Assembly (NCBI GenBank): GCA_900498135.1
Contig: LR026961.1
Span: 2,536,929 to 2,600,928 of the forward strand
Source of the DNA: an uncultured Desulfatiglans sp.
GTDB lineage: Bacteria; Desulfobacterota; DSM-4660; Desulfatiglandales; Desulfatiglandaceae
Direction: 5' to 3'
Length of the DNA: 64,000 nt
Each line of letters starts with the position of its first letter. The stretch's first letter is position 1. This document shows, one piece after another, positions 9,071-18,277 of this stretch. A model generated the notes under the pieces. The model was not told the DNA's origin. It was given only the letters and a program-made list of their open reading frames with translations, and ran no database searches. Position numbers and translations under genes: made by a program.

Positions 9071-10105
9071 TTAATTCAGTAATATGTCGGAGAGTCGATC
9101 CAGGTCCTTTCCTGGACCAAGGGCTATGAGGGTATTTCCTTCCTCGATGACTGTTTCCGAGGATGGGTTGAAAACCATTTCTCCGCCCTTCTTCCTGATC
9201 GCTACGATGATCACATTCATTTCCTTGCGGATCCCCGAATTGATCAGACTGACGCCGTTCAACCTGGATTGTTCGCCCACTTGGAGTTCTTCGAGCTTTA
9301 GTTCAATATTTGATTCGTGCATGGTGAAATCGATGAAATCCATTACCGCGGGCTTTAAAATGGTGTGGACCATTCTCATGCCGCCGATAAGATAGGGAAG
9401 GACAACCTTATTGGCTCCGGCCCTCATCAACTTCTTTTCGGTTGCATCATTATCCGCTCGCGAAACGATAAACAGCCTCGGATTGAGCCCCCGGGCCGTC
9501 ATGGTGATAAAAAGATTGTCTGCATCGGACAACACAACCGTAACGAGGCCTTTGGCTGTTTCGATGCCGGCTTCCAGCAGAATGTCGTCGCTGGTGGCGT
9601 CGCCGATAATGTGGGGGATGTTTTCCTCCTCCAGGATTTCCCTCAAGTCAGGAGATTGATCGATCACCACCAGGGGAACCCCTTGGCCCTTCAGCCCCCT
9701 GGCGATTATTTTCCCGATGCGTCCGAATCCACAGACGATGTAGTGATTTTTGATGGATCGTAGCTCCTTCCCCAATTTTCGCCTCCCCAGGATGGTCTTT
9801 ACCTGTGTCTCCACCATGATCTGGGCCACCATCCCCAGGCTGTACGCCATGATGCCCATGCCCATGAAGATAATGAAAATGGTGAAGACCCGCCCCGAAC
9901 TCGAAACGATATTTACCTCTCCAAAACCTACCGTAGTGATCGTGATAATGGTCATGTACAAGGCATCGATAACCGGCCAGCCTTCCAGAAGAACGTAGCC
10001 CAGAGTGCCGACCAGGAGAATCAGCACAAGCATCATGGCCCCCCGGATGGCATGCCTCACAGCCTTCGATTGACGTGAAGTCTTTTCTTTTCTGTTTGTT
10101 GTCAT
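9071..10105 (-). CDS. Two-helix potassium channel with RCK (TrkA-N/TrkA-C) domains
   Basis: A 344-residue MthK-like channel subunit. Residues 20-95 hold two membrane helices around the potassium selectivity filter TTVGFGE (57-63). A Rossmann RCK domain follows with the dinucleotide-binding motif VCGFGRIGKIIARGL and the acidic end of the next strand (LVVIDQSP). The last 80 residues are a TrkA-C domain. Four subunits would form a pore in the inner membrane gated by ligand or divalent-ion binding to the RCK ring. The coding strand points away from repeat copy C. Confidence 0.92.
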   Translation of the reverse strand: MTTNRKEKTSRQSKAVRHAIRGAMMLVLILLVGTLGYVLLEGWPVIDALYMTIITITTVGFGEVNIVSSSGRVFTIFIIFMGMGIMAYSLGMVAQIMVETQVKTILGRRKLGKELRSIKNHYIVCGFGRIGKIIARGLKGQGVPLVVIDQSPDLREILEEENIPHIIGDATSDDILLEAGIETAKGLVTVVLSDADNLFITMTARGLNPRLFIVSRADNDATEKKLMRAGANKVVLPYLIGGMRMVHTILKPAVMDFIDFTMHESNIELKLEELQVGEQSRLNGVSLINSGIRKEMNVIIVAIRKKGGEMVFNPSSETVIEEGNTLIALGPGKDLDRLSDILLN

Positions 10106-10275
10106 TCTCTTGTGGATTTATCCTAGGTACCAGGCTTGTCAGCAGTGTTTGAATGAGAATGCTTCAAGAATTCGTTTTTCTAAAGACTGAAATACAAAAA
10201 TATGATTTTTCCTGCGATGGATTTTCGGTCGACTTAGCAGTCAGGCTCCCTGTGCCTCCTGTGACTTCCTATTTG

Positions 10276-10562
10276 GATTCCATCCGGAAATGGTTTCCCG
10301 GTAGAACCCAGTTTCCAATCCGGAAAGGAGGATTTTTCTTCACACCCTTCGGGTACTCAGTCCCACCCCTGCAGAGCAAGTCCCGGTTTCTTCACCCGCT
10401 GCACGTGCTCAGTCCCACCGCTTCGCGGGAAATCCAGTTCTGCCAATATCAAGGAAATTAGCAACTTGCGCCGAGGCGACCTGCGGGTCCCCGCACAACC
10501 AAATAAGCAACCGTGCAGATTGACGCCGAGATTGGCCAAAAAGACCATTTCCGGATGGAATC
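10276..10562 (-). repeat. Dispersed palindrome repeat, copy C (composite, inverted)
   Basis: The ends are a perfect 18-bp inverted pair GATTCCATCCGGAAATGG/CCATTTCCGGATGGAATC. Read on the minus strand, the family's TTTTTGGCCAAT block and core region follow, then an insertion of two units of a second repeat (CACCCGAAGGGTG-type hairpins, about 10336-10430), and then the right end. The core here has diverged (GGCGACCTGCGGGTCCCC). It fills most of the gap between the potassium channel gene and the downstream kinase-like gene. Confidence 0.85.
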
Positions 10563-10707
10563 TAGATCGCGTCACGGCTGTTCACCATTTCTCCATTTGT
10601 GAGGCATCGTAGAAGAGCGCTCGAGATACTGTCACGTACGGCCGTTGCATGCTTTTTCAGAAGTTTCTTCATGTGTTTTTGGATGACATCTTAATTTTGG
10701 ACAACCA

Positions 10708-11760
10708 TTATATCAAGTAGTCAGGCACCTTTTCGAGATCGAAGCGTTCGCAGTCGAGCACGTTGAGCCCGAAGGTGATGAGCTTTCGTTTGACGGCGGT
10801 GGTGTCGTCAGGATAGAAGCGCGGGTTGGCGATGACCAGGATGCGAAAGGCGAAGAAAGGCTGAACCATGCTTAGCAGATCGTGGTCTCCGGTCAGTTCG
10901 AGGTAGTTTTCTGCGAACACTCGGCAAAGCTCGGCGAAAGGCCCCTCGAAGCATCCGCGGTCCTTCAGGGCATAGTAGATGTAATTGGATGCCAGGCAGC
11001 TGACGTCATCGGCGGCCTCGCCCCACCTCCCGCGCGAGCGGTCCAGCAGGGTGAACCCCTCTCCGTGGAAGCGGATATTTCCGGGGTGGTAGTCTCCATG
11101 GACATTGCAAAGCCTTTCAACCTTGTCCCGCAGCTTTTCCCACCAGGAGACTCCTTTTCGGGCAAAAGCGGAAAGCTCTTGGAAGCTGGCGAACGGGACC
11201 GCGTCGTAGGTGTCGATGATGCCCATGATGCACTCGCCATGGCCGACCAGTTCGCGGATCCTGCGGCGGTAAAGGGAGCACGCGTTCGGGCCCTGGTAGC
11301 GACGTTGATGCAGTCTGGCCAGAAACCGCGCCAATGCCCGGGTCCTTTCCCTGTCCTGTTCGGTCAGGGCGTGGCGCTGGAGGATGGCATCGAGATCCTC
11401 CACATACGGTGTGCCGGGGGCTGTTTTCATGAAGATGAAGAACTCTTGGGCATCCTTGAGGGAGATCAACCGGTCCGGAGCGTCGCCCACGACGTCGATC
11501 GCCTCGACATGCTGCGGCATGTCGTTGTAGTCCGCGTAGGCGAGGAGCAGAACCCGCGCCCGGTCCGAAAAATGGTCATGACCGAATTCAGCCGGGAACA
11601 AGGTTTTGAGGATCAGATCCCGCTGCTTTCCGTCCGTTTCGAAGGCGAGTTTGAATGCGGTGCCGTGCACCCCTTTACCGAGGCGCTTCATCGTTAGATT
11701 CGACACGCTGCTGCCGTAAACGGTTTCAAGGTGTTGTCGGACTTTGGTCTCGAGGTCCAT
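10708..11760 (-). CDS. APH/choline-kinase-like phosphotransferase
   Basis: A 350-residue protein with the aminoglycoside phosphotransferase/protein-kinase-like fold. The catalytic loop VHGDYHPGNIRF and the magnesium-binding LLDRSRGRWGEAADDV are present; the expected LxD-P-E context of antibiotic kinases is altered (DRSRGRWGEAADD). An N-terminal lobe with RLGKGVHGTAFKLAF could hold ATP. ATG 11760 follows a GGGGGA site; a TTG six codons upstream is unlikely. The substrate is unknown; small-molecule or sugar kinases of this fold are common and resistance should not be assumed. Confidence 0.7.
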   Translation of the reverse strand: MDLETKVRQHLETVYGSSVSNLTMKRLGKGVHGTAFKLAFETDGKQRDLILKTLFPAEFGHDHFSDRARVLLLAYADYNDMPQHVEAIDVVGDAPDRLISLKDAQEFFIFMKTAPGTPYVEDLDAILQRHALTEQDRERTRALARFLARLHQRRYQGPNACSLYRRRIRELVGHGECIMGIIDTYDAVPFASFQELSAFARKGVSWWEKLRDKVERLCNVHGDYHPGNIRFHGEGFTLLDRSRGRWGEAADDVSCLASNYIYYALKDRGCFEGPFAELCRVFAENYLELTGDHDLLSMVQPFFAFRILVIANPRFYPDDTTAVKRKLITFGLNVLDCERFDLEKVPDYLI

Positions 11761-12494
11761 GAGGTTCCCCCTTTCCAACGACGAAAACGGGCTTCGCCTT
11801 CAGACAGGCGAAGAGGCGTTCCCTGTCTGTTGTGTGCGGTGCAAGCGGCCGGAGCCGTGCGGCTCAGCGGCGGATTTGAGATTGAAAAGCAGACCCATGT
11901 TGGGTATAAATATCCATCATATCATACAGGCTTTTTCGGATGATCCAGTCGCTGGTGTGCAGGTTCGTCTGCGGAAAGACCCGCAGGGCCCGTGGTTTTC
12001 TAGGTTCGATGCTCTTAGAGCGGGCTTGGCCGAAGCGCTTCCCGAGGTCGCACGGCGGAGCGGCCGAAGGCTGCCGAGAAAAACCACCGCTCTTTATCGG
12101 GAACCGGTCTCTCTCATTAGAGCCTGGTTTTGTGAATGCGCGGCCTCAGCTTTGAGCTCGAGACCAAAGCTCTCGATGAAAGCCGAACAGGACAGCCGAA
12201 ATCGTTTCTGACGGAAAAAGAAAAACGTTTTCATATGTTTGCTCCCGCCCACGCCATCCCGCCCCGGCGGGTTCTGCGTCGTGGTGGAAGAGTCCGTGGT
12301 CCATGCGGATGCCGTTGAGAGAATGCGCCCGTTCATTGCCGCGCCCGCCGCAGATCGAGGGCAGAGATGCCGGAAACCCGATCGGCTGCGGCGGCTGCCT
12401 GCACCTGTCTCTATCAGACGGGAGGCATGGCTTGACAAGATGCAGTATAGCATCAGTCCGCATCCGAAGTCATCTATACCCCCCATGGGAACCT
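11761..12494. other. Intergenic region without a recognisable gene
   Basis: About 730 bases between the divergent kinase-like gene and the interrupted histidine kinase. Several short open frames exist on both strands, but none has a ribosome site, domain motif or plausible composition. An AT-rich patch (GGGTATAAATATCC near 11900) could contain a promoter, but no convincing -35 and -10 pair was found. Confidence 0.5.
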
Positions 12495-12798
12495 ATGCCG
12501 ATCATGGAGCAGCCGACGTATCAAGAATTGATCGAGCGAGTCCGGGAGCTCGAGAAGGAGCTGGCGGACCTGCACCACACGCAGGATGAGCTGCGCCGCA
12601 CGGAAAAGCGGTACAGGACCTTCTTGGAGTTTGTTCCTTATGCGGTGGCGCTCCTTACACTGGATGGCCGGGTGACCTTCGTCAATTCGGCTTTCACCGA
12701 GATCTTCGGTTGGACGCCGGATGAGTTGATCGGGCAAAGAATTCCCTATATCCCACAGGGTCTGGTGGGCGAGACGCAGGAATATCTCGGGCGGCTCA
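12495..12798 (+). pseudogene. 5' part of transposon-split PAS-GAF histidine kinase
   Basis: From ATG 12495 (or 12504) the frame encodes a short coiled segment (ELIERVRELEKELADL) and then a PAS domain: YRTFLEFVPYAVALLTLDG, FVNSAFTEIFGWTPDELIG. At 12799 the coding sequence is broken by a transposon; the frame then runs into element DNA and stops at 12854. Removing the element plus one copy of the 5-bp duplication joins this part in frame to 16585-18218 and restores the sequence GRLIENRVVMRHETKRL. The gene is disrupted in this genome unless a truncated PAS protein has a function. Confidence 0.9.
12794..12798. repeat. Target-site duplication, left copy (GCTCA)
   Basis: The 5-bp sequence GCTCA is immediately outside the left transposon end (TGTTGG) and is repeated just outside the right end at 16580-16584. 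A 5-bp duplication is typical of TGT...ACA-ended DDE transposons such as Tn7, Mu and Tn5053 relatives. Confidence 0.85.
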
Positions 12799-12992
12799 TG
12801 TTGGTTGGCAGAATATGCTGTCGGGAAGGGGCCGTATTTTTCACAAACGCTTGACTAGAGGGGGTCGGATGTCGAATTATTCTGGCTTTGGGAATAGGGC
12901 GGAAGCGGTCATAGAAAACAATTGGGGTAAAGGATGTAGCAGCACCCTTTACCCCGAAAAACATGTGAGTAAAACTCACAACCCGTGCTCTA

Positions 12993-13592
12993 TTGATAAT
13001 ATTTGTCGGGGTATGCGTCAAGAGCCTTTTCAGGCTGGGTCGAAAATATCTCTGGCCCAGACCGCCATCCTGCCCAAAATGCGAAGGGAAACTGTGGGGA
13101 CATGGATATAGCACGGCCTGCTTTGACGGGTACGGGGAACCTGCCGAGATTCCGAGGTACCGTTGCCCGGCTTGCGGGTGTGTGGTTCGGCTCCGCCCCG
13201 AAGGATACTTCTCTCGTTTCCAATCTTCCATCGCAACCATCCAATCGAGTATAGCCAACCGCTTGTCAGGCCGCGGCTGGCTCCCGGGTCTTTCGCCATC
13301 CCGCCAGCGCCACTGGCTGAACAGCTTGATCGAGCAGAGCAAACTGCATCTTGGCCTGTCGTGGTCCGGACAGCTCCCGGACGCATTCGAACTGCTTCAC
13401 GCCGTGGGGATCTGCCCGGTCAGCCGCTCCATCCAATGTGAAAGAAGGTCTTCTTTTGTGGGGCCCCACCGAAGGCTGCCCTTTACCAGCCCTCGGGAGG
13501 TGGGGTATCCAGACGCAAAACCACCACAAAGGAGGTCCCACAGATGGACGAACAGCAGCAAAAAGACATCGCCGTTTTCCGGTTCGGGGTGA
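12993..13592 (+). CDS. Zinc-ribbon protein of the transposon (DUF6431-like)
   Basis: An open frame of 199 residues with a TTG as most upstream start; the true start is uncertain. It has two CxxC pairs (Cys27/30 in CPKC and Cys58/61 in CPAC) separated by a GHGYS...RYRC segment, then a helical region. This layout matches small zinc-ribbon proteins that precede DDE transposases in some elements. The frame overlaps the transposase start by 49 bases. By position it could do the job of TniQ-like target-selection proteins, which also carry zinc fingers, but this is speculative. Confidence 0.6.
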   Translation: MIIFVGVCVKSLFRLGRKYLWPRPPSCPKCEGKLWGHGYSTACFDGYGEPAEIPRYRCPACGCVVRLRPEGYFSRFQSSIATIQSSIANRLSGRGWLPGLSPSRQRHWLNSLIEQSKLHLGLSWSGQLPDAFELLHAVGICPVSRSIQCERRSSFVGPHRRLPFTSPREVGYPDAKPPQRRSHRWTNSSKKTSPFSGSG

Positions 13593-14848
13593 TCAGCGAC
13601 TTTTTCTGCCAGAAATTGACCCGGGGAGAGAAAGAGCGGTTGCTCAGAGAGAAGTGCTCCCGGCAGTGGCAGATCCCCCACTCAGAGCGTACCCGGCTTG
13701 CCCGCACCACGATCCTTTCCTGGATCAAGGCGTATCGGGAAGGCCGGCAGAGGCTCGAAGCCCTTTACCCTCAATCCAGAAGCGACCGGGGCATGCCCCG
13801 CAGCATCCACGATGAGGCCGCTGCCGTCATCGTCACGCTGCGCAGGCGGATGCCCCGCTGCACCCTCATGGTTCTTCTCTCGGAACTTGAAAACCGCAAG
13901 CTTTTGAGGTCGGACGAGCTGCCGAGCTACTCTTCATTGTACCGCTTCCTTAAAAAGGAGAACCTCTTGCACCTCGATCAGTCCGCACCGGTCGATCGGA
14001 GAAAGTTCGAGGCCGAATCCCCCAACGACATTTGGCAGGCCGATGCCATGCACGGTCCCATGATCCTCGATGGGGAAAAGCGGCGGAAAACGTACCTCTT
14101 CGCTTTCCTCGACGACATGAGCCGACTGATCCCCCACGCTGCCTTCTACTTCAGCGAAAACCTCGAATGCTACCTCGACGCCTTGCGCTCAGCGCTCCTC
14201 AAGCGCGGCCTCCCACGCAAACTCTACACCGACAACGGCAGCGCCTTCCGCTCCAAACTCCTCCAGGAAACCACCGCCAGCCTCGGCATCGCGCTGGTTC
14301 ACTCCCGGCCTTACAAACCCCAGGGTCGGGGCAAAATAGAGCGTTGGTTCCTCACCGTGCAGAAACAGTTCCTCCCCACACTCAGCTCCAACCTCGATCT
14401 CAGGGGCCTCAATGAAAAGCTCGAAGAGTGGATCCACTCCGTCTACCATCAACGTCCCCACGGATCCACGGGTCAAAGTCCCATCCAGCGCTTTGCCGAA
14501 AAAATGGAGTGCATCCGCCCCGCCCCCAGAAACCTCGAGGACTTCTTCCGTAAGCGTGCCAGGCGAAAGGTCGCCAACGACCGCACCATCGCCCTGAATG
14601 GCAAGGTCTATGAGGCGCCTGTTCCCCTCATCGGAAAACAGGTCACGCTCCTTTACCACGACCATGATCCCACCCGGGTTGAAGTGCACCTGGACAACCT
14701 CTCCTACGGGTTCCTCACCCCTCTGGATCTGCACGTCAACTGCCGGGTGCGCCGGTCCCGCTCTCAAGACCTCGTCATAGACAGCGCTCCTCCAAAATCC
14801 GTCCCATCCGGCCGGTTACCCTTTTCTCTCGCAAAGGAGCCCCGATGA
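13544..14848 (+). CDS. DDE transposase (rve/Mu-type integrase core)
   Basis: A 434-residue transposase with a complete catalytic triad: Asp167 in NDIWQADAMHG, Asp230 in KLYTDNGSAF and Glu266 in PQGRGKIERWF, with 35 residues between the last two as in classical DD35E enzymes. An N-terminal helix-turn-helix region (about 20-140) would bind the ends, and residues 340-400 look like the small Mu-type C-terminal beta domain. It starts after AAGGAGG. The stop overlaps the ATPase start by four bases (ATGA), so translation is coupled. Nothing suggests inactivation. Confidence 0.9.
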   Translation: MDEQQQKDIAVFRFGVISDFFCQKLTRGEKERLLREKCSRQWQIPHSERTRLARTTILSWIKAYREGRQRLEALYPQSRSDRGMPRSIHDEAAAVIVTLRRRMPRCTLMVLLSELENRKLLRSDELPSYSSLYRFLKKENLLHLDQSAPVDRRKFEAESPNDIWQADAMHGPMILDGEKRRKTYLFAFLDDMSRLIPHAAFYFSENLECYLDALRSALLKRGLPRKLYTDNGSAFRSKLLQETTASLGIALVHSRPYKPQGRGKIERWFLTVQKQFLPTLSSNLDLRGLNEKLEEWIHSVYHQRPHGSTGQSPIQRFAEKMECIRPAPRNLEDFFRKRARRKVANDRTIALNGKVYEAPVPLIGKQVTLLYHDHDPTRVEVHLDNLSYGFLTPLDLHVNCRVRRSRSQDLVIDSAPPKSVPSGRLPFSLAKEPR

Positions 14849-15654
14849 AACCCCATTATCTCAACTTTTTCGGCTTTACTCGTGAACCGTTCGGCTCCGA
14901 ACTCGAGCTCGATCAGATCCTTCAGACCGCCGAAGTGGTGGCCGTGGCCGAGCGCTTCGATTACACCCTGCGCCTGGGCGCCGTCGCACTGGTGACCGGT
15001 GAGGTCGGTGCGGGCAAGTCCACGGCCCTGCGCTGGGCCATCAGCCGTCTTCACCCCTCCGAGTATCGCCCCATCTGGGTGACGGCAACTTCTGGCTCCA
15101 TCCTCGAGTTGTATCGCCAGCTCTGCTCTGCCCTCGACTGCGATTTGCAGGGCTCCTCCCGCGCCACCCTCCTGCGCATCATCCGCAGGCAGGTCCTCGA
15201 TCTCGTCCTCAGCCGCAAGCAGACCCCGGTGCTTGTCATCGACGAGGCTTCACTCCTGCGCCTCGAGGTCCTGGCCGAGGTCCATACTCTCCTTCAGTTC
15301 GAAGCCGACTCCAAACCCTATTTGCCCATGATCCTCGTCGGCCAGAACCACCTGGCCGATCTGCTGACCTATCGTACCTCGCTTCCCCTCTCTTCCCGCA
15401 TCATCGCCCGCTATCATCTCCAGGGGATCGACCGGGAGACCCTCGGTACCTATCTCCTGCACCACCTCAAGATCACCGGCATCACCCGCCCCCTTTTCTC
15501 CGAGCAGGCCCTGACCGCCATCCACCAGGGCTCGGGCGGCATCCTCAGGCGGGCTAACCATCTCGCCCGCGGTGCCCTCATCGCTGCGGCCGCAGAAAAG
15601 ATCCAGCAGGTCGCCGCCGAACACGTCCGTGTCGCCGCAACCGAACTCCTCTGA
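14845..15654 (+). CDS. ExeA/TniB-like AAA ATPase of the transposon
   Basis: A 269-residue P-loop ATPase. The start MKPHYLNFFGFTREPFG is typical of the ExeA/GspA-like family. Walker A is GEVGAGKST (52-60), Walker B PVLVIDEA with Asp133 and Glu134, followed by a sensor region LPMILVGQ and an arginine-rich SSRI segment. In Tn5053/Tn7/Mu-like elements this ATPase (TniB, TnsC, MuB) selects target DNA and activates the transposase. Translational coupling to the transposase supports that role here. Confidence 0.88.
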   Translation: MKPHYLNFFGFTREPFGSELELDQILQTAEVVAVAERFDYTLRLGAVALVTGEVGAGKSTALRWAISRLHPSEYRPIWVTATSGSILELYRQLCSALDCDLQGSSRATLLRIIRRQVLDLVLSRKQTPVLVIDEASLLRLEVLAEVHTLLQFEADSKPYLPMILVGQNHLADLLTYRTSLPLSSRIIARYHLQGIDRETLGTYLLHHLKITGITRPLFSEQALTAIHQGSGGILRRANHLARGALIAAAAEKIQQVAAEHVRVAATELL

Positions 15655-15699
15655 TCTTCTACCCGGGGCTGGTCATCGGCCAGCCCCTCCTTCAGCAAC

Positions 15700-16542
15700 A
15701 TGGACGCTGTGCTTAGAAAACTCCACCGCTTCTTTCGCCAAAAATGGCACCTGGCGGTTCTCCATCCGGAAAAAGGACGCTGGATCGTCCAGCCCCATCC
15801 CGACCATATCCCTTATCTCAAGGCCCTCAACGCCTCAGGCTGCCACATCCTCCTTCAACCCCTTGAACAATCCCGCTATCTCCTGGCCGATGATCTGTCC
15901 TGGGAGAGGGTTTGCCGTCACCATCGCCAACCTGACAACACCTGGAGGCCCGGTCGCATGGTCGTCGAGACCTCCCCTCACAACTTCCAGGTCTGGATCC
16001 GTTCTGCCCACCCCTTGGATCTCCACCATAAACGCATCCTCCTCCACATGCTTCACAGCGATCCGGCCGCCGATCCCAACAACCGTTTCGGCAGGTGCCC
16101 CGGCTTCCGCAACCGCAAACCCTGCCATCGGACCCCCGACGGGCAATATCCACTCTCTCGCCTCATCTGGGTCGACTACAACTCCTCGGCCATCATCCCC
16201 CAGCATCTCTTCCAGGCAATGACTCCGTCTTCCCCTCAACCCTTTCCCCCTCCACCCCCAGGGGGGGCGGTGTGCCTTTCTTCCCCTCCATCTCGCTCCA
16301 GATATCTGCGCGCTACCGAATCCGAAACCGACTTCGCCTACGTCCTCGCCCTCCTCAGACGCGGGTACTCCGAACACGCCATCCGCTCCCTCCTCATCGA
16401 GCAACGGACCTCCTGGGATCATCACCAGGGCGAACGGAGGAAAAATGCCTATATCAATACAACCATCGCCAAGGCCAAGACCATCATCCAAAACAAGTCT
16501 GTCCAAATTACCCCGAAAATCACCACCAATCGTCCAGGATAA
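15700..16542 (+). CDS. RepB-primase-like transposon protein
   Basis: A 280-residue protein following the ATPase by 45 bases. The middle part has the pattern of the RepB-like DNA-primase domain: an early acidic pair in RYLLADDLSWE (Asp64-65), ETSPHNFQVWI (90-100), and DPAADPNNRFGRCPGFRNRK (121-140). The region from about 175 to 205 is a low-complexity proline/serine linker, and the C-terminus is helical and basic. A primase-like protein in a small transposon is unusual; it might prime replication of cointegrates or be a repurposed DNA-binding domain. The family assignment is from motif memory. Confidence 0.6.
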   Translation: MDAVLRKLHRFFRQKWHLAVLHPEKGRWIVQPHPDHIPYLKALNASGCHILLQPLEQSRYLLADDLSWERVCRHHRQPDNTWRPGRMVVETSPHNFQVWIRSAHPLDLHHKRILLHMLHSDPAADPNNRFGRCPGFRNRKPCHRTPDGQYPLSRLIWVDYNSSAIIPQHLFQAMTPSSPQPFPPPPPGGAVCLSSPPSRSRYLRATESETDFAYVLALLRRGYSEHAIRSLLIEQRTSWDHHQGERRKNAYINTTIAKAKTIIQNKSVQITPKITTNRPG

Positions 16543-16579
16543 TCAGAAAAAAAACGTCAGATTATTGTGAAAGACGACA

Positions 16580-16584
16580 GCTCA
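16580..16584. repeat. Target-site duplication, right copy (GCTCA)
   Basis: Second copy of GCTCA, directly after the ACA terminus of the transposon and directly before the resumed kinase reading frame. Confidence 0.85.
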
Positions 16585-18218
16585 TAGAAAACAGGGTCGT
16601 GATGCGGCATGAGACGAAGCGGCTGACAAAGGACGGGCGTGTGCTCGATGTTGTCATCCGCGCGGCTGTTTACGATGCCTTTGCCAGCACTCCGGCAGGC
16701 GAGCTGATCATCATCCGGGATGTGACCCGTGAGAAGCGCATCGCACAGCACAATGCCGCCATGCTGCGCATCAGCACGGGCCTCCATGCCCACCCGGATC
16801 TCGAAGGGCTTCTGGACTACATCAGCAGTGAGGTCCGGGTCCTGGTCAATGCCCAGGGGGCCATCGTCGTCCTCAGGGATGAGGAGAAGAACGAACTTTT
16901 CTTTCTGGGTGTGGCTTACGATGACCGCGATCTCCAGCGGAAGGCGAAAGAGATCCGTTATCCTGCGGACTACCCGGGTGTAGCGGCGCAGGTCATCCGG
17001 ACCGGCGAGCCGCTCCTCATCCCTGACACGTCCCGGTTCGAGAATTACTCCTCCTTCGTCGATCAGCAGCTCGGCTATACGACCCACGATATCCTGGCGG
17101 TGCCCTTGAGGAGCGGGGATCACATCATCGGCGTCCTCCTGGCGCTCAATAAGCAGGAAGGCGTATTCGATCAGACGGACGTGGAATTGCTGATGACCGT
17201 GGCGGGCACCTTGGGCCTTTCGATAGAAAACGCGCGTTTTGCCGATCAGATCCGCCGGGCCTACATGGAAGTGAGCAGCATGAACCGGGCGAAGGACAAG
17301 GTCATCAACCACCTGTCCCATGAGCTGAAGACGCCGATTTCCGTCCTGCTCCTTTCTCTCACGATCCTTTCCCGTAAACTGGCCGAGTTGTCAGACCGCT
17401 CCTGGCAGAACACCATCGAACGCGCCCGCCGTAATTTGGATCGCTTGATGGAGATCCAGTACCAGGTGGAGGACATCATGCGGGAGAGGCCCTATCCCCA
17501 CTATGGCATCCTTGTGTCGCTACTGGATGCCTGCGCCGACGAACTCGAGGCGCTGATCGCCGAAGAGGTTGGAGAAGGCCCTGCTGTGGTCCGTATCCGG
17601 CGGCGTATCGACGCCTTGTTCGCACCGCGTGAGAGCGTCCCGGAGGAGATCCGGCTGGATGCCTTCGTTCCGGACGTCTTGGAAAAGATCGAAGCGCTTT
17701 TCCCTCATCGCGAGATCCATGTGGCCACCGATATCGCGACGGTTCCGCCGGTCTGGCTTCCGCCTGATGTGGCGGAGAAGGTCGTCGAAGGGCTGGTCAA
17801 GAACGCGATCGAAAACACCCCGGATGAAGGGTATGTTCACGTCAGGGTGAGCGGCAAAGAAGGCCGTGTCATCCTGGAGGTCCAGGATGAAGGGGTTGGG
17901 ATCACGGCCGAGAATCAGAGGCGGATCTTCGAGGGGTTTTTCACCACACGGGATACGATGGCCTACTCGTCCAAAAGGCCTTACGATTTCAATGCCGGGG
18001 GAAAGGGCATCGACCTCCTGCGTATGAAGGTGTTCGGCGAGCGCTATGGATTCGAGATCGACATGGCGTCTCTACGCTGCCGATTCATCCCGAAAGAGGC
18101 GGATGAATGCCCCGGGCGGATCAGCGCATGCCGATTCATCCGGGATGGGGCCGGGTGCCGTGAGTCGGGGGGGACGACCTTTCGCGTCGAATTCCCGACC
18201 GCTGATCGACGAAAATGA
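16585..18218 (+). pseudogene. 3' part of the split PAS-GAF histidine kinase
   Basis: The frame resumes with the end of the PAS domain (VVMRHETKRLTKDGRVLDV), then a GAF domain (about 16770-17230), a HisKA-like dimerisation helix with the phosphoacceptor in HLSHELKTPIS, and an HATPase domain with N box VKNAIENTP, G1 box DEGVGI and G2 box NAGGKGIDL. With the 5' part, the intact protein would have 645 residues and no membrane segment, so it would be a soluble sensor kinase. No response regulator is adjacent. There is no start codon with a ribosome site just inside the right transposon end, so separate expression is doubtful. Confidence 0.88.
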
Positions 18219-18277
18219 TATTCCGGGGTCCGCTGCGGTCCGAGTGCAGCAGATAATGGACCTGTTTTGGGGGCGGG

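Larger units (their letters stand above)
12799..16579 (+). mobile_element. Tn5053/Tn7-like transposon of 3781 bp with four genes
   Basis: The element is bounded by 5-bp GCTCA duplications and has TGT at the left and ACA at the right terminus. Removing 3786 bases restores an open PAS-GAF kinase exactly, which fixes both boundaries. Near both ends lies TTTCACAA-N5-TGAC in inverted orientation (left about 12838-12855, right about 16556-16572), probably a transposase binding site. Cargo in order: zinc-ribbon protein, DDE transposase, AAA ATPase overlapping it by four bases, and a RepB-primase-like protein, all in the direction of the host gene. Hairpins at 12924-12955 and 12965-12981 lie in the left leader. 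Confidence 0.88.

Noticed and set aside
10708..11760. Aminoglycoside resistance gene
   Set aside because: Only the general kinase fold motifs are present; many house enzymes share them and no resistance context is seen.
11761..12494. Possible pseudogene before the histidine kinase
   Set aside because: None of the frames gave a recognisable protein family fragment on either strand.
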